Shown here piece by piece: positions 43,567 through 51,545 of a DNA stretch of 64,000 nt. Location: positions 47,090 to 111,089 of the forward strand of contig JAIEPT010000063.1 of NCBI GenBank assembly GCA_019748295.1, in the 5' to 3' direction. The notes under the pieces were generated by a model. It had not been told where the DNA came from, searched no databases, and saw only the letters and a list, made by a program, of their open reading frames with translations. The stretch is from Gemmataceae bacterium (GTDB lineage: Bacteria > Planctomycetota > Planctomycetia > Gemmatales > Gemmataceae). Each line of letters begins with the position of its first letter. Position 1 is the first letter of the stretch. Both the position numbers and the translations under genes were made by a program.

Positions 43567-43898
43567 CGGATGGTGGACGATCGGCAAATCCGAAAGAAGC
43601 GCAGCTCATGTCGAGGGACCGTAGGAGTAAGCCGCCGCAAAGGCCCTTTCCCTTCGATCAACATGATCCGAAATGACCCATTTGGTGACGGTGTCCGCGA
43701 AATTTCCAAGAATCCGCGCACTAACCACCAACTTCGCATTCCGCCTCGCTCTTTGTCTCCGCCCAGGCGAAAAACACCGTTTGGTGACGACAAAAACCCG
43801 TTTGGTAACGGCTGAAGACCGGCGAAATCCCACTTCGCGCGCAACCTTCCAGACTCCCATCGTAAAAAGGACGCCCCCGAAACGCAAAGTCAGTGGCG
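43567..43898. other. Intergenic region with iteron-like direct repeats
   Basis: No gene is evident. Three direct copies of CC(A/G)TTTGGT(G/A)ACG lie at 43678-43690, 43777-43789 and 43798-43810; the last two start 21 bp apart. The region is the 3' flank of the decayed methyltransferase gene and may be a remnant of the same insertion. Confidence 0.45.
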
Positions 43899-45156
43899 TT
43901 AGCCACCGACTTTGCAAGAACGTATGAAATCCGCTAAAACTCGATTGGAGGAAAAACAAACAAACAGACAAAGGCAGACTGCAGTTTTTCCTGCATCAAT
44001 TATTGGCCTATGTCGCGGGAGAGCCCTCTGCAACCTGTCACGCAACTCTGCGAGAAACTTCGCAGCCATTCGAAGTCGGCTTCGACGCGCCCTCTCTAAG
44101 AAACCCTTACCGGCACGATATGAGAGTAACTTCATTTCAAACTTAAGAAACCCGAGAATTGGCGGGCAAGCATGCGAGATGGGAAATTTGCTTGCGTCAA
44201 CGCACCACACGCGGCCTCCCTCAGAAAACGCCGCGTCTGGCCACGAGTCGTCGCGAGACTTGATTCCAGAAACAGTGCACTGAACTTCGCTTGGGCTCAG
44301 CAGTCTTTTGCCGATCCATTCGAAGACAGGCACACAAACGGAATTTCCAATCAGCTTCCACCGAACCGCTGCGCGACGATTCATTGATTCGGCCGGCTTT
44401 GTCCAATCCGCCGGCAAGCCTTGAAGTCTTTCGGCATCACGGAGGTCAATTGTTCCAATCCGCTTCTCAGAGGGAACCCATATGGCAGGCGGAGACGGAT
44501 CCCTAAACCCGATCCGCTTTTGAGGGTAGGCACGGAATCCTCAGCCCAGCCCTGGTAAGCCTTCCGTCCAATAAAAGCCAAAAGCCTCCTTCGCAAGTGC
44601 AACATGCTCAACTCGGCTATCGTCCGCGAAGAGAACATTGCAAGGATTCTGAGCCCGGGAAGCTAGCAGAACGACTCTGAGACGCCGCTGAGGAACTCCG
44701 AATCCGAGCGAATTAACGGTCCTATAAGCCCAGTGATACCCCAAACGCTCTAACTCTCGCGTGAGAAAGGCTATAGCTTTTCCACGATGCAACTTCAGCA
44801 TAAACGGAACATTTTCAAAAAGCACCCACTCAGGCCGCTGAGACGCACTTTCAAGCAGGCGAACGACCTCGCGCACAACGGACGAGCTTCGGCCGTAAAT
44901 CCCCTTGGTCAGTCCGCATTGACTGAGGTCCTGACATGGAAAGCCTGCGGTAACCAAATCGCAGGGCGGCAAACTCCGAACACCACGCACATCTCCAATA
45001 CGAGGCGTTTCGGGAAATCTCGTCGCCAGGACAGCTGAAGCCGCGTCGTCTGACTCGCAGAGAAGAACGGCCTTATGCCCCTTCTTTGCAAGTCCGAACT
45101 CAATACTGCCGATACCTGAAAAAATTCCGGCAATCCGCAGCCCGCTTGTTTTTCAT
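43899..45156 (-). pseudogene. C5-cytosine DNA methyltransferase (Dcm family), frameshifted
   Basis: Pieces in order: start MKNKR at 45156; motif I as IAGIFSGIGSIEFGLAKKGH; motif IV GFPCQDLSQCG; motif VI ENVPF; motif VIII QRRLRVVLLAS; GWAEDSVPTL; PSPPAIWVPSEKRIGTIDLR; motif IX/X RRAAVRWKLIGNSVCVPV; then a C-terminal extension (GRVWCVDASKFP; FLERARRSRLR). Three frame changes break it: near 45130-45145; at ~44541-44552 (explained by loss of one 5-bp CTGGG unit); and at ~44496-44502 (loss of one C). The last two together restore the frame. Catalytic Cys is present, but no full-length protein can be made. Sequencing error is the alternative. Confidence 0.8.
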
Positions 45157-45276
45157 TCACCTTTCGGCATAATTTCCGTGCCAAGAAACCCATAGGCGGA
45201 AAGCGAGACCTACCATGATTCTCTCCGCCGAACCCGATCTCGCAAGCTGTTTTAGACAAATAGGGAGAAGCCGCAA

Positions 45277-45530
45277 ATGGCGCCCGCATCGCAAATCGAG
45301 CCCATCACGCAGGCGAGAAAAGACTCAAGCGACCTGCAGATTCGGCAAATTCAAAAGGAAATCAGATTTGACACCCGCGATTTTCCGATTGAAACGATTG
45401 TGAAGCGATTCCAGAACGGAAATTTCTCCATTCCCACATATCAGCGGGAATTAATCTGGACAAGCTATGATCAGAGCCAATTTAGCGAGTCAGTGATCAT
45501 TGGACTTCCTATTCCGATGATGTTTCTGGC
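45277..45530 (+). pseudogene. DUF262 (GmrS/DndB-like) gene, truncated after N-terminal region
   Basis: About 85 codons from ATG 45277 (AGGGAGAAGCCGCAA upstream) encode an N-terminal DUF262/ParB-like segment: TIVKRFQNGNFSIPTYQREL, IWTSYDQSQFSESVIIGLPI and PMMFLA. In full proteins this segment belongs to a DGQQR-type NTPase of type IV restriction or phage-defence enzymes several hundred residues long. Similarity stops at ~45530, where group II intron sequence begins. The gene is divergent from the methyltransferase pseudogene, suggesting a former restriction or defence locus. Confidence 0.7.
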
Positions 45531-45663
45531 AGTCTGTGGGCGAAGGCCCGCTGAATCGAATCGGTGAGCCGGATGCGGGAGAACCGCACGTCCGGTTCGA
45601 CGAGCGGGGAGTGGAAACGGAGCCGAACACCCGCCCAGCCGCCGCGCCACTCCTCGACTCTAC
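45531..45663 (+). mobile_element. Group II intron 3' fragment (domains V and VI)
   Basis: 45566-45598 folds as intron domain V: GAGCCGGA pairs with TCCGGTTC, then TGCGG with CCGCA around a small purine loop, with the catalytic AGC near the 5' side. It is followed by a GAGCGGGGAGTGGAAACGG...CCACTCCTCGACTCTAC domain VI-like stem, ending CTCTAC at 45663, as in many bacterial group II introns. The reverse transcriptase and all 5' domains are missing, so it cannot splice or move by itself. Confidence 0.8.
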
Positions 45664-45668
45664 TAAGC

Positions 45669-45698
45669 AAAAAGCCCAGGCGGGGAGGCCTGGGCTTT
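45669..45698 (-). terminator. Rho-independent terminator of rplI
   Basis: On the - strand, AAAGCCCAGGC pairs with GCCTGGGCTTT over a 6-nt loop and is followed by a T-run (complement of 45669-45673). It lies ~25 bp after the rplI stop codon and directly abuts the intron fragment on the other side. Confidence 0.85.
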
Positions 45699-45723
45699 CG
45701 CGTTGCTAAGGGGACGGCTCGGT

Positions 45724-46230
45724 TTACTTCTTGATCGGCACGACCATGACCTTGATCGTGCTGGAGATTTCGTAGCCGAGGCTGAGGGGGATTTCGTAGA
45801 GGGCGCATTCCTTGATCACGCCTTCGAGGCGGATCATTTCGGCTTCCACCTTGAGGTTCTTGCCTTTGAGCGCCTTGGAGATTTCGGGGGCGCCGACCGA
45901 ACCGTAGAGGTGGCCTTCCTCGTTGGCGTTGGCTTCGATCGTGACGTGCGGCACGCGCTGGATCTGCTCGGCGAGCACCTTCAAGTCGGCGACCTTGGCT
46001 TCGCGGGCCTGCGAAACGCGTTGCTTATAAAGCTCGAGCAGCTTTAGGTTGTGCGGCGTCGGCAGCGTGGCCAGGCCGTTGGGGAGCAGGTAGTTGCGGC
46101 CGTAGCCGGGCTTCACTTCGACGACGTCGCCCTGCTTGCCGAGATGCTGCACATCCTCGGTCAAGACGAGCATCATGCCGCCGTGACTGCCCTTGATGGT
46201 TTGATTGCGTCTGCGTAGCGTCGTAGCCAT
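45724..46230 (-). CDS. rplI: Large ribosomal subunit protein bL9
   Basis: A 168-residue bL9. The core MLVLTEDVQHLGKQGDVVEVKPGYGRNYLLPNGLA is the N-terminal domain; a long central helix and the C-terminal domain (LYGSVGAPEISKAL) follow. Compared with E. coli bL9 it has an extra ~18 basic residues at the N-terminus (MATTLRRRNQTIKGSHGG), which I recall in other planctomycetes. If the extension is not real, starts at the internal ATG pair near residue 19 are available. It sits downstream of ssb and rpsF on the same strand. Confidence 0.94.
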   Translation of the reverse strand: MATTLRRRNQTIKGSHGGMMLVLTEDVQHLGKQGDVVEVKPGYGRNYLLPNGLATLPTPHNLKLLELYKQRVSQAREAKVADLKVLAEQIQRVPHVTIEANANEEGHLYGSVGAPEISKALKGKNLKVEAEMIRLEGVIKECALYEIPLSLGYEISSTIKVMVVPIKK

Positions 46231-46274
46231 GGAAAAACCCGTATCAGTAAGCTTACCTTGATTTCCGCTTAATC

Positions 46275-46337
46275 CGATTCAGCGTTTCGCAACCGCATGC
46301 TACGCCCTCGTAGGATGCGGTCGCGAAACGCTGAAGC
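46275..46337. repeat. Nested inverted repeat between ssb and rplI
   Basis: TTCAGCGTTTCGC pairs with GCGAAACGCTGAA, with inner ACCGCAT/ATGCGGT and CTAC/GTAG pairs. It would form an extended hairpin in the ribosomal-protein operon transcript. Confidence 0.8.
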
Positions 46338-46346
46338 GAAGGAACC

Positions 46347-46853
46347 TTAGAAGGGGATTTCCTCGTCCCCGCGACCCGAGGGGGGCGGGGGCATCCCTTC
46401 ATCAGGACCATCGTCTTGCGGGGCAGGTCGACGGGTCGTTCCGCCGCCCATGCGTGCTCCGCCGGCAGAGGGGCCGCCCGAAGCGCCGCCGCCCATGCCC
46501 TCTTGGCGTGGATCGAGGAACTGGAAGTTATCGACCACCACCATGATCTTATTGCGTTTCTGGCCGTCCTGGCTGGTCCATGAATCGAGCCGCAGATGGC
46601 CTTCGATGAAAATCTGCGTCCCCTTGCGGACGCTTTGCTCGATCAAGTCGGCCGTTCGGCCTGTTTCGCCGCGGTTGAAGGCTTCCACATCGAGGAAAAC
46701 CGGTTCGTCTTCCCACTGTCCCGTTTGGCTGTTCTTTTTGCGGTTATTCACAGCAAAGCCGAACTTCGCCACCTTGCCGCCGTTCGCGAACATGCGGACT
46801 TCGGGATCGCGGGTCAACCGGCCGATAAGCATGACCTTATTGAGGTTCGCCAT
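46347..46853 (-). CDS. ssb: Single-stranded DNA-binding protein
   Basis: A 168-residue SSB. The OB-fold begins MANLNKVMLIGRLTRDPEVR, with WEDEPVFLDVEAFNR and GTQIFIEGHLRLDSW. A Gly/Pro-rich tail follows, ending in the acidic tip DEEIPF that binds partner proteins. It forms a tetramer on single-stranded DNA in replication and repair. It lies between rpsF and rplI, the common rpsF-ssb-(rpsR)-rplI order. rpsR is missing from the usual place in this cluster. Confidence 0.96.
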   Translation of the reverse strand: MANLNKVMLIGRLTRDPEVRMFANGGKVAKFGFAVNNRKKNSQTGQWEDEPVFLDVEAFNRGETGRTADLIEQSVRKGTQIFIEGHLRLDSWTSQDGQKRNKIMVVVDNFQFLDPRQEGMGGGASGGPSAGGARMGGGTTRRPAPQDDGPDEGMPPPPSGRGDEEIPF

Positions 46854-46943
46854 GGCTGACTCCTATTACGATAAAACCCATCCCATTGTACACATGAACA
46901 GGCGTTCCGCATATGGCAAACCGGGCGATTCTGGTCGGCCATT

Positions 46944-46982
46944 CACCCTCACCCCCGCCCTCTCCCGGAGGGAGAGGGAGCA
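46944..46982. repeat. R3 hairpin between rpsF and ssb
   Basis: CCCTCACCCCCGCCCTCTCC followed by CGGAGGGAGAGGG; the CCCTCTCCCGGAGGGAGAGGG part is a perfect palindrome except at its centre. It begins just after the rpsF stop codon. Confidence 0.8.
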
Positions 46983-46988
46983 AGTCGG

Positions 46989-47447
46989 CTAGTCCTTTAC
47001 GGGGGCCGGTTCGCGTTCGCGGCGGGGACGGCGTTCGCCGTCGCCTCCGCCCGGGCCGCCGGTGAGAGCGCCGTCTTCGCCCGGTTCTTCGTGGTAGTTG
47101 TGCAGAGCCGTCGCGTGTTCGCCCTTGGCGATCGAGAGCATCGTCTCGGTCAGCTTCGGGTGAATCTTCAGGACCATCATGCGAAGGATCATTTCGGCCA
47201 GCGAAGCATCGTTTTCGATGCCGCGAAGAGCCGTGCCCTCGGCCGAGAAGTAGGTCAGGTAGTAAAGGGCCTTCTTCTGATTCTTGATCGGGTAGGCCAG
47301 CCGGCGTTCGTCCCAGGGCCTGCTCACCAGCACTTCGGCGTGGTTTCGCTCGAAGATGGTGCGGAGAGTCCGATCGACGACCGCGAGGTCGCCGCCGGCT
47401 TTGCCCGTATCCAGGATGAAGAGGCACTCGTAAACGTTCGAAGCCAT
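46989..47447 (-). CDS. rpsF: Small ribosomal subunit protein bS6
   Basis: A 152-residue bS6. The N-terminus YECLFILDTGKAGGDLAVVD, the central RPWDERRLAYPIKNQKKALYYLTYF and LRMMVLKIHP are typical. An added ~40-residue Gly/Arg/Pro-rich tail is longer than in E. coli. It belongs to the rpsF-ssb-rplI cluster, and pth is 27 bp upstream on the same strand. Confidence 0.95.
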   Translation of the reverse strand: MASNVYECLFILDTGKAGGDLAVVDRTLRTIFERNHAEVLVSRPWDERRLAYPIKNQKKALYYLTYFSAEGTALRGIENDASLAEMILRMMVLKIHPKLTETMLSIAKGEHATALHNYHEEPGEDGALTGGPGGGDGERRPRREREPAPVKD

Positions 47448-47474
47448 TCGTCGTTCTCTCTCAGACCCGTCGGG

Positions 47475-48032
47475 TCAACCGTTGTACTGGTTCATGCACA
47501 CGCCGATCCCTTGACGAATCCAGAGATCGACTCCCTGCACCGCGTCGCGGGTCGCTTCCTCGATGACGGGTTTCTCCGTCGGTCGGAAACGGCCCAACAC
47601 GTGATCCACGCAGCCATCCTCGGGCGGGGCATCCACCCCGATCCGCAACCTGGGATAATCGGTACTACCCAGGTGGTTTTGGATATCGCGCAGTCCGTTG
47701 TGCCCTCCATGGCTCCCCTTGGCCCGAAACCGAAGTCGGCCAAGCGGAAGATTGATGTCGTCGCAGACCACCAGGAGGTCTTCCTTTTCCACCTGGTAAA
47801 AATCAGCAACCTGCCGAACCGATCGTCCGCTCAGATTCATGAAGGTCATCGGCTTCACGAGAAGGATCTTCTCGCCGCCGACCAACCCATCTGCGACTTC
47901 CGCATCGAACTTCGACTGAAAGCTCCCGAATCCGGGAGCTTCCGCGAAGGCATCGACGACGGCGAATCCGATATTGTGCCGCGTCGCGTCGTACTTCCTG
48001 CCCGGATTGCCAAGCCCGACGACGACTTTCAT
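47475..48032 (-). CDS. pth: Peptidyl-tRNA hydrolase
   Basis: A 185-residue enzyme that frees tRNA from stalled peptidyl-tRNA. MKVVVGLGNPGRKYDATRHNIGF holds the catalytic His in TRHN; LLVKPMTFMNLSG, LPLGRLRFRAKGSHGGHNGLRD and YPRLRIGVD are conserved. ATG 48032 is the normal start. The upstream open codons translate the AT-rich repeat and are not coding. The gene follows rplY, a common pairing (rplY-pth). Confidence 0.95.
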   Translation of the reverse strand: MKVVVGLGNPGRKYDATRHNIGFAVVDAFAEAPGFGSFQSKFDAEVADGLVGGEKILLVKPMTFMNLSGRSVRQVADFYQVEKEDLLVVCDDINLPLGRLRFRAKGSHGGHNGLRDIQNHLGSTDYPRLRIGVDAPPEDGCVDHVLGRFRPTEKPVIEEATRDAVQGVDLWIRQGIGVCMNQYNG

Positions 48033-48051
48033 AACGCTCACGCCGAATTTC

Positions 48052-48136
48052 GAATTGCAAATTTCGAATTGCAAATTTGAAGACAACCAAGTCTTTGCCT
48101 TTCAATTTGCAATGCGAAATTTGCAATTCGAAATGG
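48052..48136. repeat. AT-rich repeat between pth and rplY
   Basis: Repeated words AATTTCGAATTGCAAATTTCG and related ATTTGCAAT/ATTGCAAAT in direct and inverted orientation. Similar to 17972-18003. It may form a hairpin; GC content drops sharply relative to both genes. Confidence 0.7.
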
Positions 48137-48137
48137 C

Positions 48138-48773
48138 TTACTTTTCCTCTTCCGCGTCTTCCTTCTTCTTGCCGAGGACTTCCGGTTCGCCGGTATCGCC
48201 TTCGACCGGGGCAGCTTCGGCTTCTTCCTTGGCCGGGACGACCTGGACGACGATCGCGTCGGCGTCGTTCAGAACCTTCACGCCTTCGGGGAGCTTCAGC
48301 TCCTTGACGTGGATCGACTGGTTCAGGTGCAGCTCGCTGATGTTGACGCGGATCGATTCGGGGATCGAAATCGCGAGGCATTCGACGTGGAGCGTGTGGA
48401 GCGGCGAGATCAAATTGCCGCCTTCAGCGACGCCCGGAGCGGTCCCGCGGATTTCGACGCGGACTTCCACTTCGATGCGTTCGTCCACGGAGATGCGGGC
48501 GAAATCGACGTGGAGGATATCGCTGCCGAGGTGATCCCACTGCACTTCGCGGATAAGGGCCTTCTCGGTCCCCTTCTCGTGCTTGAGATCAAGCAGGCGG
48601 ACGCCGTGGCGAATGGCCTTGGCGATTTCGACGCTGGGAATGGTTAGCGACAAGGTCGCTTCCTTGTGGCCGTAGAGGGCGCAAGGAACCTGGCCCTGCT
48701 TGCGAAGACGCCGCGCCCACCGCGTTCCCGCTCCCTGGCGCTCCTGGGCGTTCAACGTTACCGAATCGGCCAT
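48138..48773 (-). CDS. rplY: Large ribosomal subunit protein bL25 (CTC form)
   Basis: A 211-residue protein with the N-terminal bL25 domain (MADSVTLNAQERQGAGTRWARRLRKQGQVP, YGHKEATLSL) and the longer C-terminal CTC beta domain (GTAPGVAEGGNLI...HVECLAISIPESI), ending in an acidic Glu/Lys-rich tail. It binds 5S rRNA. It is followed by pth on the same strand. Confidence 0.95.
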   Translation of the reverse strand: MADSVTLNAQERQGAGTRWARRLRKQGQVPCALYGHKEATLSLTIPSVEIAKAIRHGVRLLDLKHEKGTEKALIREVQWDHLGSDILHVDFARISVDERIEVEVRVEIRGTAPGVAEGGNLISPLHTLHVECLAISIPESIRVNISELHLNQSIHVKELKLPEGVKVLNDADAIVVQVVPAKEEAEAAPVEGDTGEPEVLGKKKEDAEEEK

Positions 48774-48916
48774 GGAACTCGACTCCTCAAACGTTCGTCA
48801 AAAAACAAGGGAACACCATGGCAGAGGTGTTCCGAAAGCATTCGATTTCGAACGGATATTAAAGGGATCAACCGGGTACGCAGCAAGGGGCTATCGGCAA
48901 AAATCAGGCGGCAACT

Positions 48917-48993
48917 CCGTTTAGCGGGGAGCCGTAGGCGACCGGTCGCGCATTCCGAGAGCTGCTGGTCGCCTACGGCTCCCCGCTAAACGG
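48917..48993. repeat. R6 inverted repeat between tpiA and rplY
   Basis: Arms 48917-48943 and 48967-48993 are perfect 27-bp complements built on TTTAGCGGGGAGCCGTAGGC. A single arm of the same element (25 bp identical) lies at 55278-55302, just after the dnaK terminator. Confidence 0.9.
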
Positions 48994-49002
48994 TGGTGGA
49001 CG

Positions 49003-49761
49003 TTACTTCATGCCCGCTTTGACGATGGCGAGGAACGAATCGACTTGCAAACTTGCTCCGCCGACCAACGCCCCATCGACATCCGGCTGGCGCAGCAACG
49101 TCGCTGCGTTATCCGGCTTCACGCTGCCGCCGTACTGGATGATCAATTTCGCGGCGGCGTCGGCTCCGAGCAGCTGGCTGACGCGTTTGCGGATGAAGGC
49201 GTGGGCGTCCTGGGCCTGTTGCGGCGTCGCGTTCTTGCCGGTGCCGATCGCCCAGACGGGTTCGTAAGCGATGACGATGTTCTCAAGCTGCGCGGCCGTG
49301 ATGCTGGCGAGGCCCGCGGTGGTTTGCGTGTCGAGCACTTGTTCCGTTTTGTTGCCTTCGCGTTCGTCCAGTGTTTCGCCGATGCAAAGGATCACGCCCA
49401 AGCCGTTCGCGAGGCCCGCGTGCACCTTCTTGTTGATGAACGCATCGGTTTCGCCCATCTTCTGCCGGCGTTCGCTGTGGCCGACGATGACATACTTGCA
49501 GCCGGCGTCCACGAGCATCGCAGGGCTGACTTCGCCGGTGAACGCCCCTTCCTTTTCCGGATAGAGGTTCTGGGCGCCTAGCGCGATCGGCGAACCCTTC
49601 AGCACCTCGCCGACACGCGACAAATACGGAAACGGCGGGCAAACCGCGACGCGCACGCCGGTGGCGTTGGCCAGGCCCTTTACAAGGCCGGAGGCGAGAA
49701 GCTCGCCGGTGATGGCGTTCGTATACATCTTCCAATTGCCGGCGATGAACTTCGTTCGCAT
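49003..49761 (-). CDS. tpiA: Triosephosphate isomerase
   Basis: A 252-residue TIM barrel interconverting DHAP and glyceraldehyde-3-phosphate. FIAGNWKMYTN (catalytic Asn/Lys), YVIVGHSERRQ (catalytic His), VIAYEPVWAIGTGK (catalytic Glu and mobile loop) and IQYGGSVKPDN (phosphate binding) are complete. ATG 49761 is standard. Repeats flank the gene on both sides (R6 and R4), so it is probably a single-gene unit. Confidence 0.97.
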   Translation of the reverse strand: MRTKFIAGNWKMYTNAITGELLASGLVKGLANATGVRVAVCPPFPYLSRVGEVLKGSPIALGAQNLYPEKEGAFTGEVSPAMLVDAGCKYVIVGHSERRQKMGETDAFINKKVHAGLANGLGVILCIGETLDEREGNKTEQVLDTQTTAGLASITAAQLENIVIAYEPVWAIGTGKNATPQQAQDAHAFIRKRVSQLLGADAAAKLIIQYGGSVKPDNAATLLRQPDVDGALVGGASLQVDSFLAIVKAGMK

Positions 49762-49770
49762 GATCCGTCC

Positions 49771-49858
49771 TTCGTGGCGACAAGTTTATCTAACTTGTCG
49801 GGATTGAATGATGTTGAGAGACGAACGTCATTTCGAACAAGTTGATAAACTTGTTCCC
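49771..49858. repeat. R4 inverted repeat, copy 2
   Basis: 49771-49801 is identical to 16644-16674 for 31 bp; the right arm (GATAAACTTGTTCCC near 49843-49858) is the partner. It lies between aroF and tpiA, starting 10 bp upstream of the tpiA start codon. Confidence 0.85.
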
Positions 49859-49866
49859 ACGGGCTG

Positions 49867-50880
49867 TCAGTACGATTTGCCGACCACGTCGGCGATTTTG
49901 CGCACTTGCAGCATCAGCTCCGCGTACGCATTCGGCAACAGCGCCTGCGGCCCGTCGGACAGCGCTTTCTCGGGGCAACTGTGCACTTCGATATGCACGC
50001 CGTCCGCGCCCGACGCGACCGATGCCAGCGCCATCGACGGGATCAGGTCACGGCGGCCGGTCGCATGGCTGGGATCGACGATGATCGGCAGGTGGCTCAG
50101 GCCCTTCACATTGGGCACTGCGGCCAAATCGAGCATGTTGCGGGTCGATTCCTCGAACGAACGGACGCCGCGCTCGCAGAGCACGACGGCCGAGTTCCCT
50201 TCGCTGAGGACATACTCGGCCGACATCAGCAGATCTTTGACGGTCGCCGCCATGCCGCGCTTGAGGAGGACGGCTTTGCGCGTTTGGCCCACTTCCTTGA
50301 GCAGATCGAAATTCTGCATGTTGCGGGCGCCGATCTGGAACATGTCGGCGTACTTTTCGACAAGCGGCACCTGGCGCGGGTCCATCACCTCGGTGACGAC
50401 CGGCATATCGTGTTTGTCGCCGACTTCGCGGAGGATGCGGAGGCCTTCCTCGCCCATGCCCTGAAACGCATACGGGCTGGTCCGCGGCTTGAACGCGCCG
50501 CCGCGGAGGATGTTCGCCCCCGCCTTCTTGATGGCGGCTGCGATCTCTTCAAGCACCTCGCGGCTCTCGATGGCACACGGGCCGGCGATCATTGCCAGGT
50601 AGCCGGCGCCGATCTTCACTTTGCCGACCTGAACGATGGAGTCGGACTTGTTCCACTCCCGGCTTGCTAGCTTGAATGGTTTCATGATGGGCAGCACTTG
50701 CTCGACGCCGACGATCGCTTGGAGCGACTGGGGATGCAGCTTCGTTTCGTCGCCGATGACGCCGATGATCGTGCGATGCTCCCCCTGGCTGACGTGCGGC
50801 TTCAGGCCCAATTCGCGGACCCGATCAAGCACATGGTCGATCTCTTGCTGCGTCGCATTCGGCTTCAAAACGATGATCAT
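49867..50880 (-). CDS. aroF: 3-deoxy-7-phosphoheptulonate synthase (type I-beta, AroF/AroA(G)-like)
   Basis: A 337-residue DAHP synthase, the first step of the shikimate pathway. The N-terminal ~70 residues ([25 protein letters not shown]) form the ferredoxin-like regulatory domain of the I-beta class. The barrel shows [59 protein letters not shown] and [15 protein letters not shown] 50880 matches this domain start. A strong hairpin with a T-rich side lies in the leader (50900-50929). pheA lies upstream, past the RAYT-like gene. Confidence 0.95.
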   Translation of the reverse strand: MIIVLKPNATQQEIDHVLDRVRELGLKPHVSQGEHRTIIGVIGDETKLHPQSLQAIVGVEQVLPIMKPFKLASREWNKSDSIVQVGKVKIGAGYLAMIAGPCAIESREVLEEIAAAIKKAGANILRGGAFKPRTSPYAFQGMGEEGLRILREVGDKHDMPVVTEVMDPRQVPLVEKYADMFQIGARNMQNFDLLKEVGQTRKAVLLKRGMAATVKDLLMSAEYVLSEGNSAVVLCERGVRSFEESTRNMLDLAAVPNVKGLSHLPIIVDPSHATGRRDLIPSMALASVASGADGVHIEVHSCPEKALSDGPQALLPNAYAELMLQVRKIADVVGKSY

Positions 50881-50899
50881 GGGCGTCAACCGGAGAGTC

Positions 50900-50929
50900 A
50901 AAACGCCCACGGGGCATCCGTGGGCGTTG
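50900..50929 (-). terminator. Hairpin in aroF leader (terminator or attenuator)
   Basis: On the - strand AACGCCCACGG pairs with CCGTGGGCGTT over 5 nt and is followed by TTTTGAC. It ends ~20 bp before the aroF start. It could terminate the upstream transcript or act as an attenuator. A short TTG frame across it reads [19 protein letters not shown]. Confidence 0.45.
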
Positions 50930-50987
50930 AAATCTTACGAAACAACCGTCGATTTTCGACACCAAGGATACAGACCGCGGGCGCGTT

Positions 50988-51026
50988 GATCCCCAGGGTG
51001 CGCTGCGCTTACCCCGGGGCTTGGTG
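50988..51026. repeat. R1 single arm, 3' flank of RAYT-like gene
   Basis: TTGATCCCCAGGGTGCGCTG... to the GGGGCTTGGTGGG end: one arm of R1. Read on the - strand it supplies the RAYT gene's last residues (QAPG) and its TAA stop at 51009-51011. Confidence 0.9.
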
Positions 51027-51533
51027 GGTGATGCCCCAAACCCATGCGCCTATTTGATCGAGGATGTAGTGGTACACGTTCAATTGATAACGCGGCGTAT
51101 CGACGGGGGTTACCTTCGCGCCGCGCGCCCAGATGCCGCCGGGGATCTGTTTGCGGATCGCTTGGGCCGCAATCGCCTTGATTTCGCCAACGATTCGTTT
51201 TGCTTCCGTTCGGTCCTCAGGAAGTTCCGCAAGCCAATGCGAATGAGTGGACGACACGGCGATTGCATTCAATCGCAACTCAAGCTTCGCGAACTTCTCG
51301 ATGATCTTTCGGCCGACGACTTCCTTTAACTCATGCGGAATGACGACCTTTGCGCCGTCCGCTTTGTGGAACGAACGCAAGCCTGCATGCTCATCGATTG
51401 GCGGCGGAGCTTTGTAGTCGCCCGAAGAATGAATCTTGTGGTGGCGGGATCGGAAACCGCGTTTGTCGCCGGGAAGCCAACTGCGGTACGTCGAGATGAT
51501 GACGTGCCGCCAGCGGAATCCCGGACGAGGCAT
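51009..51533 (-). CDS. REP-associated tyrosine transposase-like protein (RAYT/IS200-like, Y1_Tnp)
   Basis: A 174-residue protein. FRWRHVIISTYRSWLPGDKRGFRSR is a planctomycete variant of the Y1_Tnp N-terminus. AIAVSSTHSHWLAELP occupies the place of the HUH metal motif (here H-S-H), and NVYHYILDQ near the C-terminus offers the candidate catalytic Tyr. RAYTs are domesticated single-strand transposases that move REP/REPIN hairpins. It is flanked by R1 elements on both sides, as RAYT genes are by their REPs. ATG 51533 gives MPRPGFRWRHV; the frame further up runs through R1. It splits pheA from aroF. Confidence 0.7.
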   Translation of the reverse strand: MPRPGFRWRHVIISTYRSWLPGDKRGFRSRHHKIHSSGDYKAPPPIDEHAGLRSFHKADGAKVVIPHELKEVVGRKIIEKFAKLELRLNAIAVSSTHSHWLAELPEDRTEAKRIVGEIKAIAAQAIRKQIPGGIWARGAKVTPVDTPRYQLNVYHYILDQIGAWVWGITHQAPG

Positions 51534-51545
51534 CGCGCGCCCTCC

